Positions 45,036-54,763 of a stretch of DNA of 64,000 nucleotides are shown here, piece by piece. The DNA is from Nostoc sp. ATCC 43529 (GTDB lineage: Bacteria > Cyanobacteriota > Cyanobacteriia > Cyanobacteriales > Nostocaceae). The notes beneath the pieces were generated by a model. The model had not been told where the DNA came from and searched no databases. It saw only the letters and a list, made by a program, of their open reading frames with translations. Numbering within the stretch: the first letter of the stretch is position 1; each line of letters opens with the position of its first letter. The DNA is taken from the NCBI GenBank assembly GCA_003326205.1, contig LWTK01000084.1:1-64000 (forward strand), written 5' to 3'. The position numbers and the translations under genes were made by a program.

Positions 45036-45656
45036 ATGACTATAAAAGAGTATCAAAAACAAGTCGCTGGTCTAAAACACCAGAGTATTCTCAATGCAGC
45101 TAGCAAAATTTTTTTAACAGTTGGATACGAAAGGACAACACTAGAGATGATAGCAAAAGAAGCAGGAGTATCTACTGCTACGCTTTACAAACATTTTCCA
45201 ACAAAACGTGCTGTGTTCGGTGAAATTATGGAAGTAGTGTGGGATGTACAACTTAAATTTGTTGATGCAATAGACAATGTGGATATAGCAACTAAGCTGT
45301 TAATAATTGGCAATAAATATGTTTCTCTCCTCCGGCAACCAAACATAGAAGCTTTGTTTCGAGTTATAATTGCAGAAGCGCAACGCTTTCCAGAATTAGG
45401 GGAAGAACTCTATCGTCGTGGGAAAGAACCATTTTTAAAAAATTTGCATTTTTTCTTGCAAACTGAAGTTGATAATAAAAGACTTGAGATCAAAGACATT
45501 CCATTGGCAGCAAGACAATTTCTCGGCATGATCAACGATTTAGTATTTTGGCCTAAGTTTTTAATTACAGATTTAGAAATCTCCGATGCTGAAGTAGAAC
45601 GCGTCATAACTGAAGCCACTGAGACATTTATCGCACGCTATTCAGTCAGAAAATAA
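45036..45656 (+). CDS. TetR/AcrR-family transcriptional regulator
   Basis: A repressor-type regulator of 206 residues from ATG 45036 (TTG 45000 is in frame). The N-terminal HTH is typical: SILNAASKIFLTVGYERTTL, EMIAKEAGVSTATLYKHFPTK. The C-terminal ligand domain is all-helical and resembles the AcrR C-terminal group (PLAARQFLGMINDLVFWPKF). The ligand and target are unknown. It is divergent from the DUF6152-DUF6644 pair with about 590 bp between starts, and those genes are the nearest candidate targets. Confidence 0.85.
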   Translation: MTIKEYQKQVAGLKHQSILNAASKIFLTVGYERTTLEMIAKEAGVSTATLYKHFPTKRAVFGEIMEVVWDVQLKFVDAIDNVDIATKLLIIGNKYVSLLRQPNIEALFRVIIAEAQRFPELGEELYRRGKEPFLKNLHFFLQTEVDNKRLEIKDIPLAARQFLGMINDLVFWPKFLITDLEISDAEVERVITEATETFIARYSVRK

Positions 45657-46362
45657 AGTTCAACTAGTAGTCTGCAAAAAAAGAGAATTTGCTTATTCTA
45701 GGCAAATCCAGTGTTCTATAGTGCTTTTATATTCAAAGTTAACACTATATTTAACTGGGATACCCTAAAAAGCATTTTAAGCTTTCTTTCCAACTAGTAG
45801 TTTATCGCATTAATTTTGATAAGTTAGCGTGGCCAGATTGCTGGCTTCTCGAATAAGTTGAGAATCTCGCAGACATCAAAATTAATGGTACAGATCACTA
45901 GAATAGTGTGAAATTTCCAAATAAAAAATAATCAATCGCTTTGGGGAGACAGGGAGAATAAATCAGATAGCCGTATTTGATTCAAAACTTACGCACGAGT
46001 TACAGAAAAACAAACCACAGAAGCACAGAGTACAGAGTGAGACAGGGTTGCATAAGGATTTTCATCCCTTAAAAGGTAGTTATTTTATATTTAGTCATTT
46101 TTTGATTATTTCAGCCGATACTTAAATTCTTAAACCACCAAACCACGTTAAAAACTTGAGAATTTTCTCAAATATTTTGCGGCAATCTAAATACTTAAAT
46201 ACCTAACCTTGAAAGGGGTTTTCATTCCTAGACGACTGCAAACCCAAAGAGAAGAATGAGAGCTTCAGATGTTTTTTGTGTGAGTTATATGAATGCAGAA
46301 ATTGACTAATTTGATTTTTTGATCTCCCTATCTACTTAAATGTTTTTGCCATTACTAGGCTA
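45657..46362. other. Gene-free region
   Basis: About 700 bp between the TetR gene and the convergent RTX gene. AT-rich, with no ORF, RNA gene or clear hairpin that I can defend. Confidence 0.5.
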
Positions 46363-47520
46363 TTAGACAAAAGAAAATTGGTCTGGATTGGAAAGACTTA
46401 AATTTCCTATCTGTACTCCTTCAATTACACCAACCAACTCTGGTAAAGTTTCTACACCACCAGTAAAGAAAATGGAAGTTCCAGATGGTTGATTGCCAAA
46501 AGATGTAACTAATAGGTATTCTGATGCTAAACCTTTGAGTTGAATAATATCAACTCCAGAAAATTCAAAATCCTTAATGAGGGCAAAATCTAAATCAACT
46601 GTACTCAAGGAATTGCCATCATTATAGTAAAGATTGTCTTGGTCGCCTAGTATAAACCTATCAGATCCTACTCCTCCAGTAAGAGTATCTAATTCTCCTT
46701 GACCAAAACCCAAGTTAGAGAGGGTAGGATTCACACCAATAAGTATGTCATTACCTTCCCCACCATTTAAAAAATCATTTCCTCCACCACCTTGTAGATT
46801 ATCGCTACCGCCAGCACCAATCAAAACATCATTACCTGTACCACCTGCCAACAGATCATTGCCTGCACCACCGTCTATGTTATCATCACCAGCATCACCA
46901 TTTACCGAATCGTTACCTTCATCGGCGAAAAGTAGATCGTTATCTTCGCCGCCAAATATACGATCATCTCCAAGTCCGCCAGTAATTAAATCGTTGCCTG
47001 TATTGCCGTTTAGAATATCGTTTCCAGCTTCTCCAGTAAAAAAGTCATTTCCTGCGCCAGCACTAATGCGATCGTTACCATTACCTCCATCAATCCCATC
47101 AACATCATTGCCTCCGAAAATAATGTCATTACCATCGTCAGCAAAGATTTGATTAAATCCGCTTCCGCCATAGATAACATCGTTGCCATTACCAGAAGTA
47201 ACAAAATCATCCCCAGGACCGGCATAAATAATGTCGTTACCGTTATCACCAGTTAAATTATCATTACCTGCTCCACCGTTAATTAAATCATCTCCATCTT
47301 CTCCAACTACTAAATCGTCTCCATCATCAGCAAAAATCTGATCGTTACCTCTTCTAGTAGCAATAATATCGTTACCATCACCTGCAATAACTAAATCGTT
47401 ACCGCTACCAGTAATTACTGTATCGTTACCACTAAAGACGGTAACAGTTTCATTTGCTAATGAAGTTACCAAGAGAATAGTGTCATTTTGGTTAGTGCCA
47501 AGAGTAGAATTATTAGACAT
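46363..47520 (-). CDS. RTX-type calcium-binding repeat protein
   Basis: A 385-residue acidic protein with a short N-terminal segment and no signal peptide. About 20 glycine-aspartate nonapeptides run from residue 25 to 275 (GNDLVIAGDGNDII, GGAGNDNLTGDNGNDIIYAG), which fold into calcium-filled beta-rolls. The C-terminal ~115 residues (DRFILGDQDNLYYNDGN, IQLKGLASEYLLVTSFGNQP) are the usual non-repeat cap and probable type I secretion signal region. Such proteins are exported by ABC-HlyD-TolC systems. The nearest exporter in the window is the damaged C39/HlyD pair, which is not of the RTX type. There is no enzyme domain, so it is possibly a surface or motility protein. Confidence 0.88.
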   Translation of the reverse strand: MSNNSTLGTNQNDTILLVTSLANETVTVFSGNDTVITGSGNDLVIAGDGNDIIATRRGNDQIFADDGDDLVVGEDGDDLINGGAGNDNLTGDNGNDIIYAGPGDDFVTSGNGNDVIYGGSGFNQIFADDGNDIIFGGNDVDGIDGGNGNDRISAGAGNDFFTGEAGNDILNGNTGNDLITGGLGDDRIFGGEDNDLLFADEGNDSVNGDAGDDNIDGGAGNDLLAGGTGNDVLIGAGGSDNLQGGGGNDFLNGGEGNDILIGVNPTLSNLGFGQGELDTLTGGVGSDRFILGDQDNLYYNDGNSLSTVDLDFALIKDFEFSGVDIIQLKGLASEYLLVTSFGNQPSGTSIFFTGGVETLPELVGVIEGVQIGNLSLSNPDQFSFV

Positions 47521-47675
47521 GATTATCCTTTTTTTGCGAGTATTTTGATTTTTGATTTAGCCATTTAACTGGTTTTTCGTTTCCAAAACCAGAGAATGTT
47601 TGAAAATTGCAAGCTTTTGTTAATGCTGATAAGATTGGCTGAATTGATAGTTTTAATACTTTACCGTCATCATTT

Positions 47676-48683
47676 TCAAACCAGACTCAGCACTGCTCTA
47701 AAACGAATCTTGTTTTGACGTATTTTTTCTATGGCCTCATTTATCTGTCGCATAGTAAAAATTTCAACAATTGGTTTAATTTCAAACCGTTCAGCAATAG
47801 ATAACATCTCAATCATTTCAGAACGACTACCAACGATCGATGCCATAATTCGACGACGTTTGATGATTAAAGGCAAAAGTGGAATGGAAAGAGGAGCAGG
47901 ACAAACGCCAACAATCGAAAGAAAGCCATCAGAATTAAGATAGTTAAGGTAGGCAGCCCAGTTTAGTGATTGTGAAGTAGTACTGAGGAGTATGTCTAAC
48001 TTGCGAACTGGAACCGGAAGTGTGTCTTCAGGTGATGTTATAATCACGTCATGAGCGCCAAGCTTAGTGGCCAACTCAGCTTTATCATCAGATGTAGTAA
48101 AAACTGTAACGCGGTTTCCTAAACGAGAAGCAAATTGAATAGCTAAATGTCCCAAACCTCCTATACCAATAATGCCAATTTCTTGACCCGATTTCATGCC
48201 TGCATGACGTAAAGCAGAATATACAGTGATTCCAGCGCACAGCAGTGGACATGCAGCATGAGTTTCTATCCCTGAAGGAATCCTAAAGGCAAAACGCGCA
48301 TCTACCAATAAATGATCCGCAAAACCACCATAACCATTAACAATTAGTGCTTCGCCTTGATCGCAAAGGTTTTCATGCCCTTTCAAACAATCCTGACATT
48401 GTAAACATGCTGAACGCTGCCAGCCTACACCTACCCGGTCCCCTATTCGCAAATGTTTGACTTGCGAACCTATCTCTACGACTTCCCCAACTACTTCATG
48501 CCCTGGGACTAGAGGATAATGGGACCATCCCCAGTCGTTATTGAGCATGTGTATATCTGAGTGGCAAATACCACAGGCTAATACCTTAATCAGGCACTGG
48601 TTTGCCTTTGGCTGTTTAAGTTCAAAAGTATACGGCTCTAAAGTCGCTCCTTGATTGTAAGCTGCAAGTGCTTGAATTTGCAT
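47676..48683 (-). CDS. Zinc-dependent alcohol dehydrogenase (cinnamyl/YahK-like)
   Basis: A 335-residue MDR enzyme. The catalytic zinc set begins with C37 in ACGICHSDIH and has PGHEVVGEVVEIG. The structural zinc cysteines are in CLQCQDCLKGHENLC. The nucleotide site GIIGIGGLGHLAIQFA has GxGxxG. Pattern and length match NADP-dependent cinnamyl-alcohol-type aldehyde reductases (AdhC/YahK group), which act on aldehydes broadly. It is not closely similar to the dehydrogenase at 26774-27763. Stand-alone gene; 155 bp separate it from the RTX start. Confidence 0.88.
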   Translation of the reverse strand: MQIQALAAYNQGATLEPYTFELKQPKANQCLIKVLACGICHSDIHMLNNDWGWSHYPLVPGHEVVGEVVEIGSQVKHLRIGDRVGVGWQRSACLQCQDCLKGHENLCDQGEALIVNGYGGFADHLLVDARFAFRIPSGIETHAACPLLCAGITVYSALRHAGMKSGQEIGIIGIGGLGHLAIQFASRLGNRVTVFTTSDDKAELATKLGAHDVIITSPEDTLPVPVRKLDILLSTTSQSLNWAAYLNYLNSDGFLSIVGVCPAPLSIPLLPLIIKRRRIMASIVGSRSEMIEMLSIAERFEIKPIVEIFTMRQINEAIEKIRQNKIRFRAVLSLV

Positions 48684-49518
48684 TTTTCAAGTTTCCCCTA
48701 TTTGTTTACTCATGTGTACCTTTTGAAAAACGAGGAAATCTGCGTTTGGTAGAAGAAGGACAAAAATTATTTAACATCACTTGAGTTGCCTACTTTACTC
48801 GGTAGTCAAAAACTAGTGGTCTGTTAAAGCATAATTTCGCAGAACAAAGCAGACGGGCAAAGGTGGAAAGAGGAAAGAAGCATTTCAAGCCTTTCCTATG
48901 TTCGTTGTTGTCTTGCTTCTCTGCTTGCCTCTACTCAATAATTTGAAATTAGTGGGACTTAGGCAAAAAACACCGATAAAATAGCCTCAAAGGTATATAC
49001 CAACGGATTTTGACATCGTTTTGCCTGGTTCGTTGCTATAGGGGTGAAATGAGCAGTGATACCGAAACTTACGCTAAGGACTTGATAAGCCACTTTTAAT
49101 GCTGCGATCGTTACGGGTAATACTGTACCAATTGAAGTCTCGGAATTTTAGGAGCTTCAAACCCTTGCTATGTCGTATTAAATTTTTGCACCAAATAATC
49201 TATAGGTTAATTGGTACATCGAGAATTGCAAAAAATATTGATTTGCAGAATGCTTATCGAGTAAGGATTACAGCCTTAGCGTAACTTTCTGTACGATTGC
49301 TCATTTAGCGCCGTATATCTGGGTTTCAGGCGTTTTTGGGGATTTGGTGTATTTTCCTTACTCTGCAAGTGTTTGAGGCTTGTTTCTTACTCAAAAATGT
49401 TTAAGTCCCGTTAGGGCAAACTACTAAGACATGGTAGACGTTACTCCAGTGTCACAACCCACGCTCAGTTTCACTTGACATCAATTGCAGATAATGAAGT
49501 TCTTGCAAAAGGAAATAT
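48684..49518. other. Gene-free region
   Basis: About 830 bp without a gene I can support. A 61-codon plus-strand ORF at 49099-49284 has no ribosome site and no protein-like pattern. Only AT-rich intergenic sequence is seen. Confidence 0.5.
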
Positions 49519-50442
49519 TTAATCGCTAGTTAAATCTTGTAACCGCGCTTCAGAAACCTTTGGATCAAATGAGAATCGCGGAGCAAGTGTAGCAACTGGG
49601 AAACGAGATGTTTTCGGACGACGGAAATTGATTGATTCGACATAAGCAATTAAATCTGCATTTTGATTTTTAACTCCTTGCTCGTTATACTTCTTGTAGT
49701 TTGGATAGTCAGGAGCCATTGAATCCCAATCTGCATAAGCTGTAAGTCCTACATTGAGTTTATTTGGCAGATCTGGACGGATGAATTGATCGAGAACTTC
49801 CCACTTCTGCGAACCTTTGTTTTGGTACAGCAGGGTGAATAGTTCGCCAGAGCGAGCAATTCGTAATCTTGTCCAACCAGGTTCAGCATCAAAGATTTTC
49901 AATGTAGAAAGGCTGTTGTAGGTTGATTTGATCTCAAAGTGAGGTTTACCTGCCGGCCAAGCGGTGCCGACGCTAAAAAACATCCAATTTTCTCCCTTTG
50001 GAGTCCAGGTATCTTTAGTAAATGTACGCGGCGCCCGAATGAATAATCCTGCTAGTGAGAACGAACGCTGTGGTAGGCTATCATTATTGCCTTCTACTTT
50101 GATCTTAGTTGTTACTATAAAATCTCCTTCTACTTCACGGTAAAGGTGTCCGGCGTAGTTGTCCTCAAACCATCCAGATGATTTTGGTCGCAGAACAAGT
50201 TGTCCATTTTCAACTTTGGGTGATTCCCATTTAGGTATCCAACCATTCACACTAAACTCTTGCCATTTTTGTAAGGATTCTGCACTATTGAACTGTGTTG
50301 ATAATCCTTTAAGGTCGTCATTAACTGTTTCAGAAGTATTAGATGTGGTAGCATTCACAGAGCTATAGTGGTTTAATGCACCGCTAGCGGAAAGTGTAGC
50401 TATCATAAGTCCTCCTGTAATAAGTAGAGTTTTACGAAGCAT
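49519..50442 (-). CDS. Secreted protein, DUF1349/concanavalin-like fold
   Basis: A 307-residue protein with a signal peptide (about 1-25). The rest is a beta-rich domain: LYREVEGDFIVTTKIKVEG, SLAGLFIRAPRTFTKDTW, NWMFFSVGTAW, WTRLRIARSGELFTLLYQNK and LNVGLTAYADWDSM. This order of strands matches DUF1349-type lectin/glucanase-like folds that often bind or cut polysaccharide. No catalytic pair can be named. It is likely periplasmic or extracellular. Stand-alone. Confidence 0.7.
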   Translation of the reverse strand: MLRKTLLITGGLMIATLSASGALNHYSSVNATTSNTSETVNDDLKGLSTQFNSAESLQKWQEFSVNGWIPKWESPKVENGQLVLRPKSSGWFEDNYAGHLYREVEGDFIVTTKIKVEGNNDSLPQRSFSLAGLFIRAPRTFTKDTWTPKGENWMFFSVGTAWPAGKPHFEIKSTYNSLSTLKIFDAEPGWTRLRIARSGELFTLLYQNKGSQKWEVLDQFIRPDLPNKLNVGLTAYADWDSMAPDYPNYKKYNEQGVKNQNADLIAYVESINFRRPKTSRFPVATLAPRFSFDPKVSEARLQDLTSD

Positions 50443-50526
50443 TGGTTTCCTCTTGGTTTACTCCAAGGTAAGTTAAGTCACTCACCTTATTAAAGGATAA
50501 AATTTTCCTTAAAACAAGTCAATAAG

Positions 50527-50630
50527 GAAATACAAAAAAGTTTGGCGGATGCAGCATTGTATAGTGAAGACAATCTCCAAAAAATGGACTCTTTGCGTTG
50601 GCTATCGAGAGTCCCACGAGCACGTAACTC
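50527..50630 (+). pseudogene. IS1634-like transposase fragment
   Basis: In frame 50527 the plus strand reads EIQKSLADAALYSEDNLQKM then DSLRWLSRVPRARN, which resembles the DDE-region segment (ADAALYSxxNL) of IS1634-family transposases. About 35 codons survive. It is followed by unassigned sequence up to the intron-like element at 50853; the minus-strand ORF across 50490-50870 is not called. Confidence 0.5.
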
Positions 50631-50852
50631 AACACTAAATCCGGGAGGGAAAATCTTTAAAATCTCGTCTTGGTATTGAGCCGAGATACGTGTAAGTGCG
50701 ATTCGTTCTGGAGAAACCCAGTATATGGGGGGATTCCAGGCTTCAGTAGAGTAACTCCGCCAGGAGTTGAGTCCGCACTTTAATCCTCTACTGATGACAA
50801 CTTGATAGCCATATAGGTGAGGTGAAATTTTCAACCAAGTCTTATCACCCTG

Positions 50853-51341
50853 GTGCGGGGTTGAAAGCACGTAAACTACCAGAAAATGGTAGCCCCTACC
50901 GAGGAGACTGACTATCTCGCTCTGTAAAGCGGGGACGAAAGCGGTTAATGGTGATAATTGCTGAAAACACCAACCGCAAGCAAGAGTTCACGGGGTGAAC
51001 AAACAAAATGTCGTTGAGCCATCGTCATATCTCACGCCTGGGATATGAGCTTGTGTTTCGGACACACCTTGGGTCGGAAATAACCGAAAGGGTAAGGACT
51101 GTTAGGTTCTTGCGACCGAAACAGCACACTTCCTAGACCCCCGGTGGATAGACATCCTCTAAAAGCTCAAAACAATGGATATCAGGAACGAAGTAACCCA
51201 AATTATAACTCCTCTGGCGGTCGATACACAGGTAGGCGGTCAAGCTAAAAGTTTTATTTGGGAGGGATGGGTTAAGAAGCTTTCCGCCCAAACCGAAGTA
51301 ACGGTTAAAGCCCTAAAAAGGATGGGTTATTTTCTTTAACT
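50853..51341 (+). mobile_element. Group II intron-like element, probably degenerate
   Basis: It begins GTGCGGGG, which fits the group II 5' consensus GUGYG. Highly structured sequence with purine-rich joints follows (ACCGAGGAGACTGACTATCTC, GTTCACGGGGTGAAC as a perfect hairpin, CCGAAAGGGTAAGGACTG, GACCGAAACAGCAC), of the style of domain I. A 54-codon ORF (51175-51339, MDIRNEVTQIITPLAV...) is where an intron ORF would start, but it shows no reverse-transcriptase motif. I find no convincing domain V (AGC...GNRA...GUUC) downstream, so the 3' end is unknown and the RNA should not self-splice. The assignment is tentative. Confidence 0.4.
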
Positions 51342-51689
51342 ATCCCCACTTGATTTCTTACTCTTAGCAATTGAGGTAGTCATTCTCTACCTTTCACCCT
51401 AATTTTAATTTTTTGCCTCTGAATGCTCTCAAATACCTATTTTTTCGTAGCTCCTTTTAGCGATCGCCTATTCTACCCAAGTTTGTCAAACCCATACCCC
51501 GTGAGCATTTGCCATTTGCGGATGAGTCTTTTGGGTCATTTTCTGTAATCGCCCCTTCCTTGCCAAAAAATACCCAATCCAAGAAAGCGTCGTACATCTC
51601 CACAATATTCGTGATGGCATTAATTTCAGAGTGCATCCTCACATTAGAAATGTACTCCAGTAGAAATATGGGTGGGGTGTTATGGTATG

Positions 51690-51883
51690 CCAATGCTGAA
51701 AAAAATATTATCTTTGTTATGGAAAAGTCGCATAAAAACAGGCTATCAAAAAATCTTCAGTACTGCCTTAAAGATAAAAAGATTATATGTTTAGATATCC
51801 CAGATGACTATGAATATATGGAATCGGCTTTAATTGAGTTGTTAAAACAGAAGGTGCTACCTTTATTAAAAATTCAACATTGA
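51690..51883 (+). pseudogene. Low-molecular-weight phosphotyrosine phosphatase-like fragment
   Basis: The last ~60 codons of the ORF ending at 51883 read NIIFVMEKSHKNRLSKN, LKDKKIICLDIPDDYEYM and ELLKQKVLPLL. This matches the C-terminal half of the small cyanobacterial LMW-PTP-like proteins, including the IPDDYEYM aspartate loop. The N-terminal P-loop (CxxNxxRS) is missing; the codons before 51690 do not match. It is a 5'-truncated relic. Confidence 0.55.
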
Positions 51884-52109
51884 GCATGATAAAAGCTTTT
51901 AATTCATACATCAAAAATATTGAATAAATAAAGCAAATATTAGGAATTTAATTTCTTTATTAGCAATCTGACTTTTTGGGTTATTTTACCACCCAGTAGT
52001 TAAAAATTACCAGTTATCAGTTACCAATGTTTTCTGATAACTGTTGACTGTTTACAGGTTTAATATGGTAATCTCTAATTTTTATTTGAACATAAACATA
52101 GTAATATCA

Positions 52110-52586
52110 CTACCTCATTTCAGGAGTTTGTTGCAGGATTAATAAGGTATTATATACCTCCTTTTTTAAGTTAGTGTTATTTTGCAGTTCTATAGTAATT
52201 TTGTTGAAGCGATCGATACTCAGACCATTATCTTCGACAATTTTTTGAGAACGAGTACAGTAATTTACTGCGATATCTTGAGCTTTCCTGGGAAGACCAT
52301 TGATGCTGTTAGAATCATTACAAACAATCTTGGGAATTTCTCCACTACCAATAAGTTTTTTAATTTCTTCAAATGCGTTTTGACGAGCTGGTTCCATTGC
52401 TAGCACTGCTTGGGCATAGCTTTTAATTTCTGTATTGTTTACTGGTGGAGTTTGACCATAAGCTTTTGAACTTGATGAAAAACCGTTGGAAATCAAACCC
52501 ACAGTGGCTACAAAACCGAAGAAGAATGATTGGGAAAGGATTCGCTTTCGGTTAGATTGAGAAAAGAAATGAGAAATTTTCTTCAT
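52110..52586 (-). CDS. Secreted DUF4168-type protein
   Basis: A 158-residue protein with a signal peptide (about 15-45, ending KAYGQ). A helical mature part follows: EIKSYAQAVLAMEPARQNAF, then LPRKAQDIAVNYCTRSQKIV and GLSIDRFNKITIEL. The paired YA..V..ME/..R and L...RFN.I motifs are those of DUF4168, small periplasmic or secreted helical proteins of unknown role found in many bacteria. Two cysteines could form a disulfide. It is separate from holA, whose stop lies about 100 bp from its start. Confidence 0.78.
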   Translation of the reverse strand: MKKISHFFSQSNRKRILSQSFFFGFVATVGLISNGFSSSSKAYGQTPPVNNTEIKSYAQAVLAMEPARQNAFEEIKKLIGSGEIPKIVCNDSNSINGLPRKAQDIAVNYCTRSQKIVEDNGLSIDRFNKITIELQNNTNLKKEVYNTLLILQQTPEMR

Positions 52587-52687
52587 ATTGTGTGTAATAC
52601 AGAACTACATCAGGGATCTTATAACAACTTTGAATTATTTTCGGAGTAGAAGTTCCAGTAACTGCCCAATATATCAAGCTTTTATTT

Positions 52688-53683
52688 TTATTGTGAACTT
52701 GCTCGGCATATTTGACAAAGTTCAATTACTTTCGTTTGGAGTGCTGACATTTCTGACGCTCCTTGTTTCAGGCTCACTTCTAATTCCAGTAGTAGGGGTA
52801 AGCAAGAGATTAACTGCTCTAGAGAAAGGAGCCTGATTTCTTGCTGTAGGAAGTAGATACGTTTAGGGTTACCGATATCAGCAGCTTGAGCGATCGCTTG
52901 TTGATTTCGCTCACCACTTTCCATCATAATCTTTACCCATAGCCAAGTGCGAAATTGTCCAATTAATGTAGCAACTATCCGTAATCCTGGTTCGGCAGCA
53001 TTGATGAGATCGGCTAAGGTAATCAAAGCTTTTGCGGTATCTCCTGTTCTAATTGCTGCTGCTAATTGTAAACTATTTTGGGTAGTATTTCTTACTAACT
53101 TACTGACGATATCTACATCTAAAGGTTTGTTGCTGCCTTGGGCATATAGACGCAGTTTTTCCATTTCATTGTAAAGAAGGCGTGTATCATTTCCTACAGA
53201 TTCAGCCAATAACTCAGCAGTTTTGGCAGTCAGTTTTACGCCCAGAGTTTGAGCAGCTTGGTTAACAGATTGCACCAACAACTCTGTTTTCCAAGGGGGA
53301 ATAAGTGGAAATTCCCTAAACTCGGTAGCAAATTGTTTTAACAATTTCGTAGACTTGAGGCGTTCATCTGGTTTATTACGGCTGGTGAGTAATAAAAAAG
53401 AATTTTCGGGAATCACCGATAGCGATCGCCCTAATTCTGCCAACACATTCTCTGGACAGTGCTGGCAAACAGTGGTGTTAATCAGCCAAACCAAGCGCCC
53501 ACCAGCCCCAAAACTTGGCGTCATCGCCTGATTTAACGCCTGGATGACAGCATTATCTCCATCCGGTGGAAATGAAGTGTAGTTAAAACTAATCCATTGG
53601 GGATCGAGGACGCGATCGCGCAGCATAGCGATCGCTTTTTCCATCGCAAAATCATCCTCACCCCAGTAAACGTAAATTGGCAT
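52688..53683 (-). CDS. holA: DNA polymerase III delta subunit
   Basis: Clamp-loader subunit that opens the beta clamp; cytosolic, 331 residues. The start MPIYVYWGEDDFAMEKAI matches the N-terminal RecA-like domain, which lacks a P-loop as in all delta subunits. LLLTSRNKPDERLKSTKLLKQ, VGNDTRLLYNEMEKLRLYA and NTTQNSLQLAAAIRTGD are family stretches, and the third domain ends with LLSLEQLISCLPLLLELEVSLKQG. An essential gene with normal length and no oddities. Confidence 0.93.
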   Translation of the reverse strand: MPIYVYWGEDDFAMEKAIAMLRDRVLDPQWISFNYTSFPPDGDNAVIQALNQAMTPSFGAGGRLVWLINTTVCQHCPENVLAELGRSLSVIPENSFLLLTSRNKPDERLKSTKLLKQFATEFREFPLIPPWKTELLVQSVNQAAQTLGVKLTAKTAELLAESVGNDTRLLYNEMEKLRLYAQGSNKPLDVDIVSKLVRNTTQNSLQLAAAIRTGDTAKALITLADLINAAEPGLRIVATLIGQFRTWLWVKIMMESGERNQQAIAQAADIGNPKRIYFLQQEIRLLSLEQLISCLPLLLELEVSLKQGASEMSALQTKVIELCQICRASSQ

Positions 53684-53736
53684 AAATTAATCTCCTAATA
53701 AAGGATAAAGCGGATGGGGCATTGGGCATTGGTTAT

Positions 53737-53847
53737 TCTCCCCCTGCCTCCTGCCCCTGCCCCCTGCCTCCTGCCCCCTGCCTCCTGCCTCCTGCCTCCT
53801 GCCCCCTGCCTCCTGCCCCCTGCCTCCTGCCCCCTGCCTCCTGCCCA
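53737..53847. repeat. TGCCTCC/TGCCCCC tandem heptamer array
   Basis: About 15 units alternating TGCCTCC and TGCCCCC between holA and the DUF1868 gene. It is the same unit as at 14994-15097 (and the complement at 13684-13711). An ORF across it (53714-53920) is only repeat translation. Confidence 0.9.
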
Positions 53848-53931
53848 AAAACTAAATACTTTTGAAATCATTCTCTTAATCCGGATAATTTTCCCTAAAA
53901 TCTATCAAGTGAGAGCGTGAGGCTATGAAGA

Positions 53932-54720
53932 TTGGACGACAACTATCAAACTTACTTAAATCGCTTGGCACGGTTGACGCTGCCGGAAGCCCACAGATCC
54001 CAAGCCCAGCATATCCAGGAATCTTCTAAATTTCAGGCAAACTCTGGGGTGAGAGAAGCAGCTTCCTTTCCTGGCTATACGTTAATTACGCCGCCTGCTG
54101 AAGAAGAATCAGAAAACTCTGCTTTCTATGGCAAATTACAGATTTACCAACAGGAACTTTTGCAGTTACCTGTAAACCCTGATTTGATTGTGCCCGTACC
54201 TCCTGCTAGCTTCCATCTGACTTTAGCGGATTTAATTTGGGACAATGCCTTTGTTGATGCCCGCGAACAAAATCCCCAATTCGATCGAGAGTTACACTCT
54301 TGTGTAGCGGAAATCTTCCAGCAATATCAACAATCGATGACAAACAGGAATCATCCTATCAAATGGGAAATGCTGGGATTGATACTGATGCCAAGAGCTA
54401 TAGCTGTTTGTTTAGTACCTAAGGATGAACGCTCCTATGATGAAATTATTCAATTTCGCCGAACAATTTATCAAAACCCGAAGTTAATCGCTTTGGGTAT
54501 CGAGCAGCACTATCACCTGACAGCGCATATTACATTAGCCTATTTTGGCGAAATTCCATCTGATTTAGACCGTACAAACTTCAGTACGCTCCTTTCTCAG
54601 CTGAATCAAAAATGGTTGTTGAATTTGCCAGAATTTTCGATCGATCGTGTTGAATTGCGTAAGTTTGACGACATGACACGCTATTATCGCGAACCAGACT
54701 GGCCGGTTTTAGATTTTTGA
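53932..54720 (+). CDS. DUF1868 protein (2H phosphoesterase-like)
   Basis: A 262-residue soluble protein. Two H-x-T/S-L motifs, FHLTLADL (about 113-120) and AHITLAYFG (about 202-210), define the 2H phosphoesterase superfamily active site, and the overall pattern (FPGYTLITPPAEEESENSAF, IQFRRTIYQNPKLIALGI) matches DUF1868. The likely activity is on 2',3'-cyclic phosphates or RNA ends, but the substrate is unknown. The start is TTG 53932, with GAGG about 10 bp before it; no in-frame ATG fits. The gene ends 97 bp before the ATPase operon and is separated from it by the palindrome at 54764. Confidence 0.8.
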   Translation: MDDNYQTYLNRLARLTLPEAHRSQAQHIQESSKFQANSGVREAASFPGYTLITPPAEEESENSAFYGKLQIYQQELLQLPVNPDLIVPVPPASFHLTLADLIWDNAFVDAREQNPQFDRELHSCVAEIFQQYQQSMTNRNHPIKWEMLGLILMPRAIAVCLVPKDERSYDEIIQFRRTIYQNPKLIALGIEQHYHLTAHITLAYFGEIPSDLDRTNFSTLLSQLNQKWLLNLPEFSIDRVELRKFDDMTRYYREPDWPVLDF

Positions 54721-54763
54721 CCTGAAAATTGGGCATTGTACTTGCAATACTATTTCTAAAAAC

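Noticed and set aside
46745..47152. 135-codon plus-strand ORF rich in Ser and Pro
   Set aside because: Antisense shadow of the glycine-aspartate repeats of the RTX gene.
49099..49284. 61-codon plus-strand ORF
   Set aside because: No ribosome site, basic random-looking composition, in an otherwise empty region.
50490..50870. 126-codon minus-strand ORF
   Set aside because: Overlaps a plus-strand IS1634-like fragment and the intron-like element. Some stretches look protein-like but no family is recognised, so it is not called.
53714..53920. 68-codon plus-strand ORF
   Set aside because: Translation of the TGCCTCC/TGCCCCC array (LLPPA repeats), with no other protein-like content.
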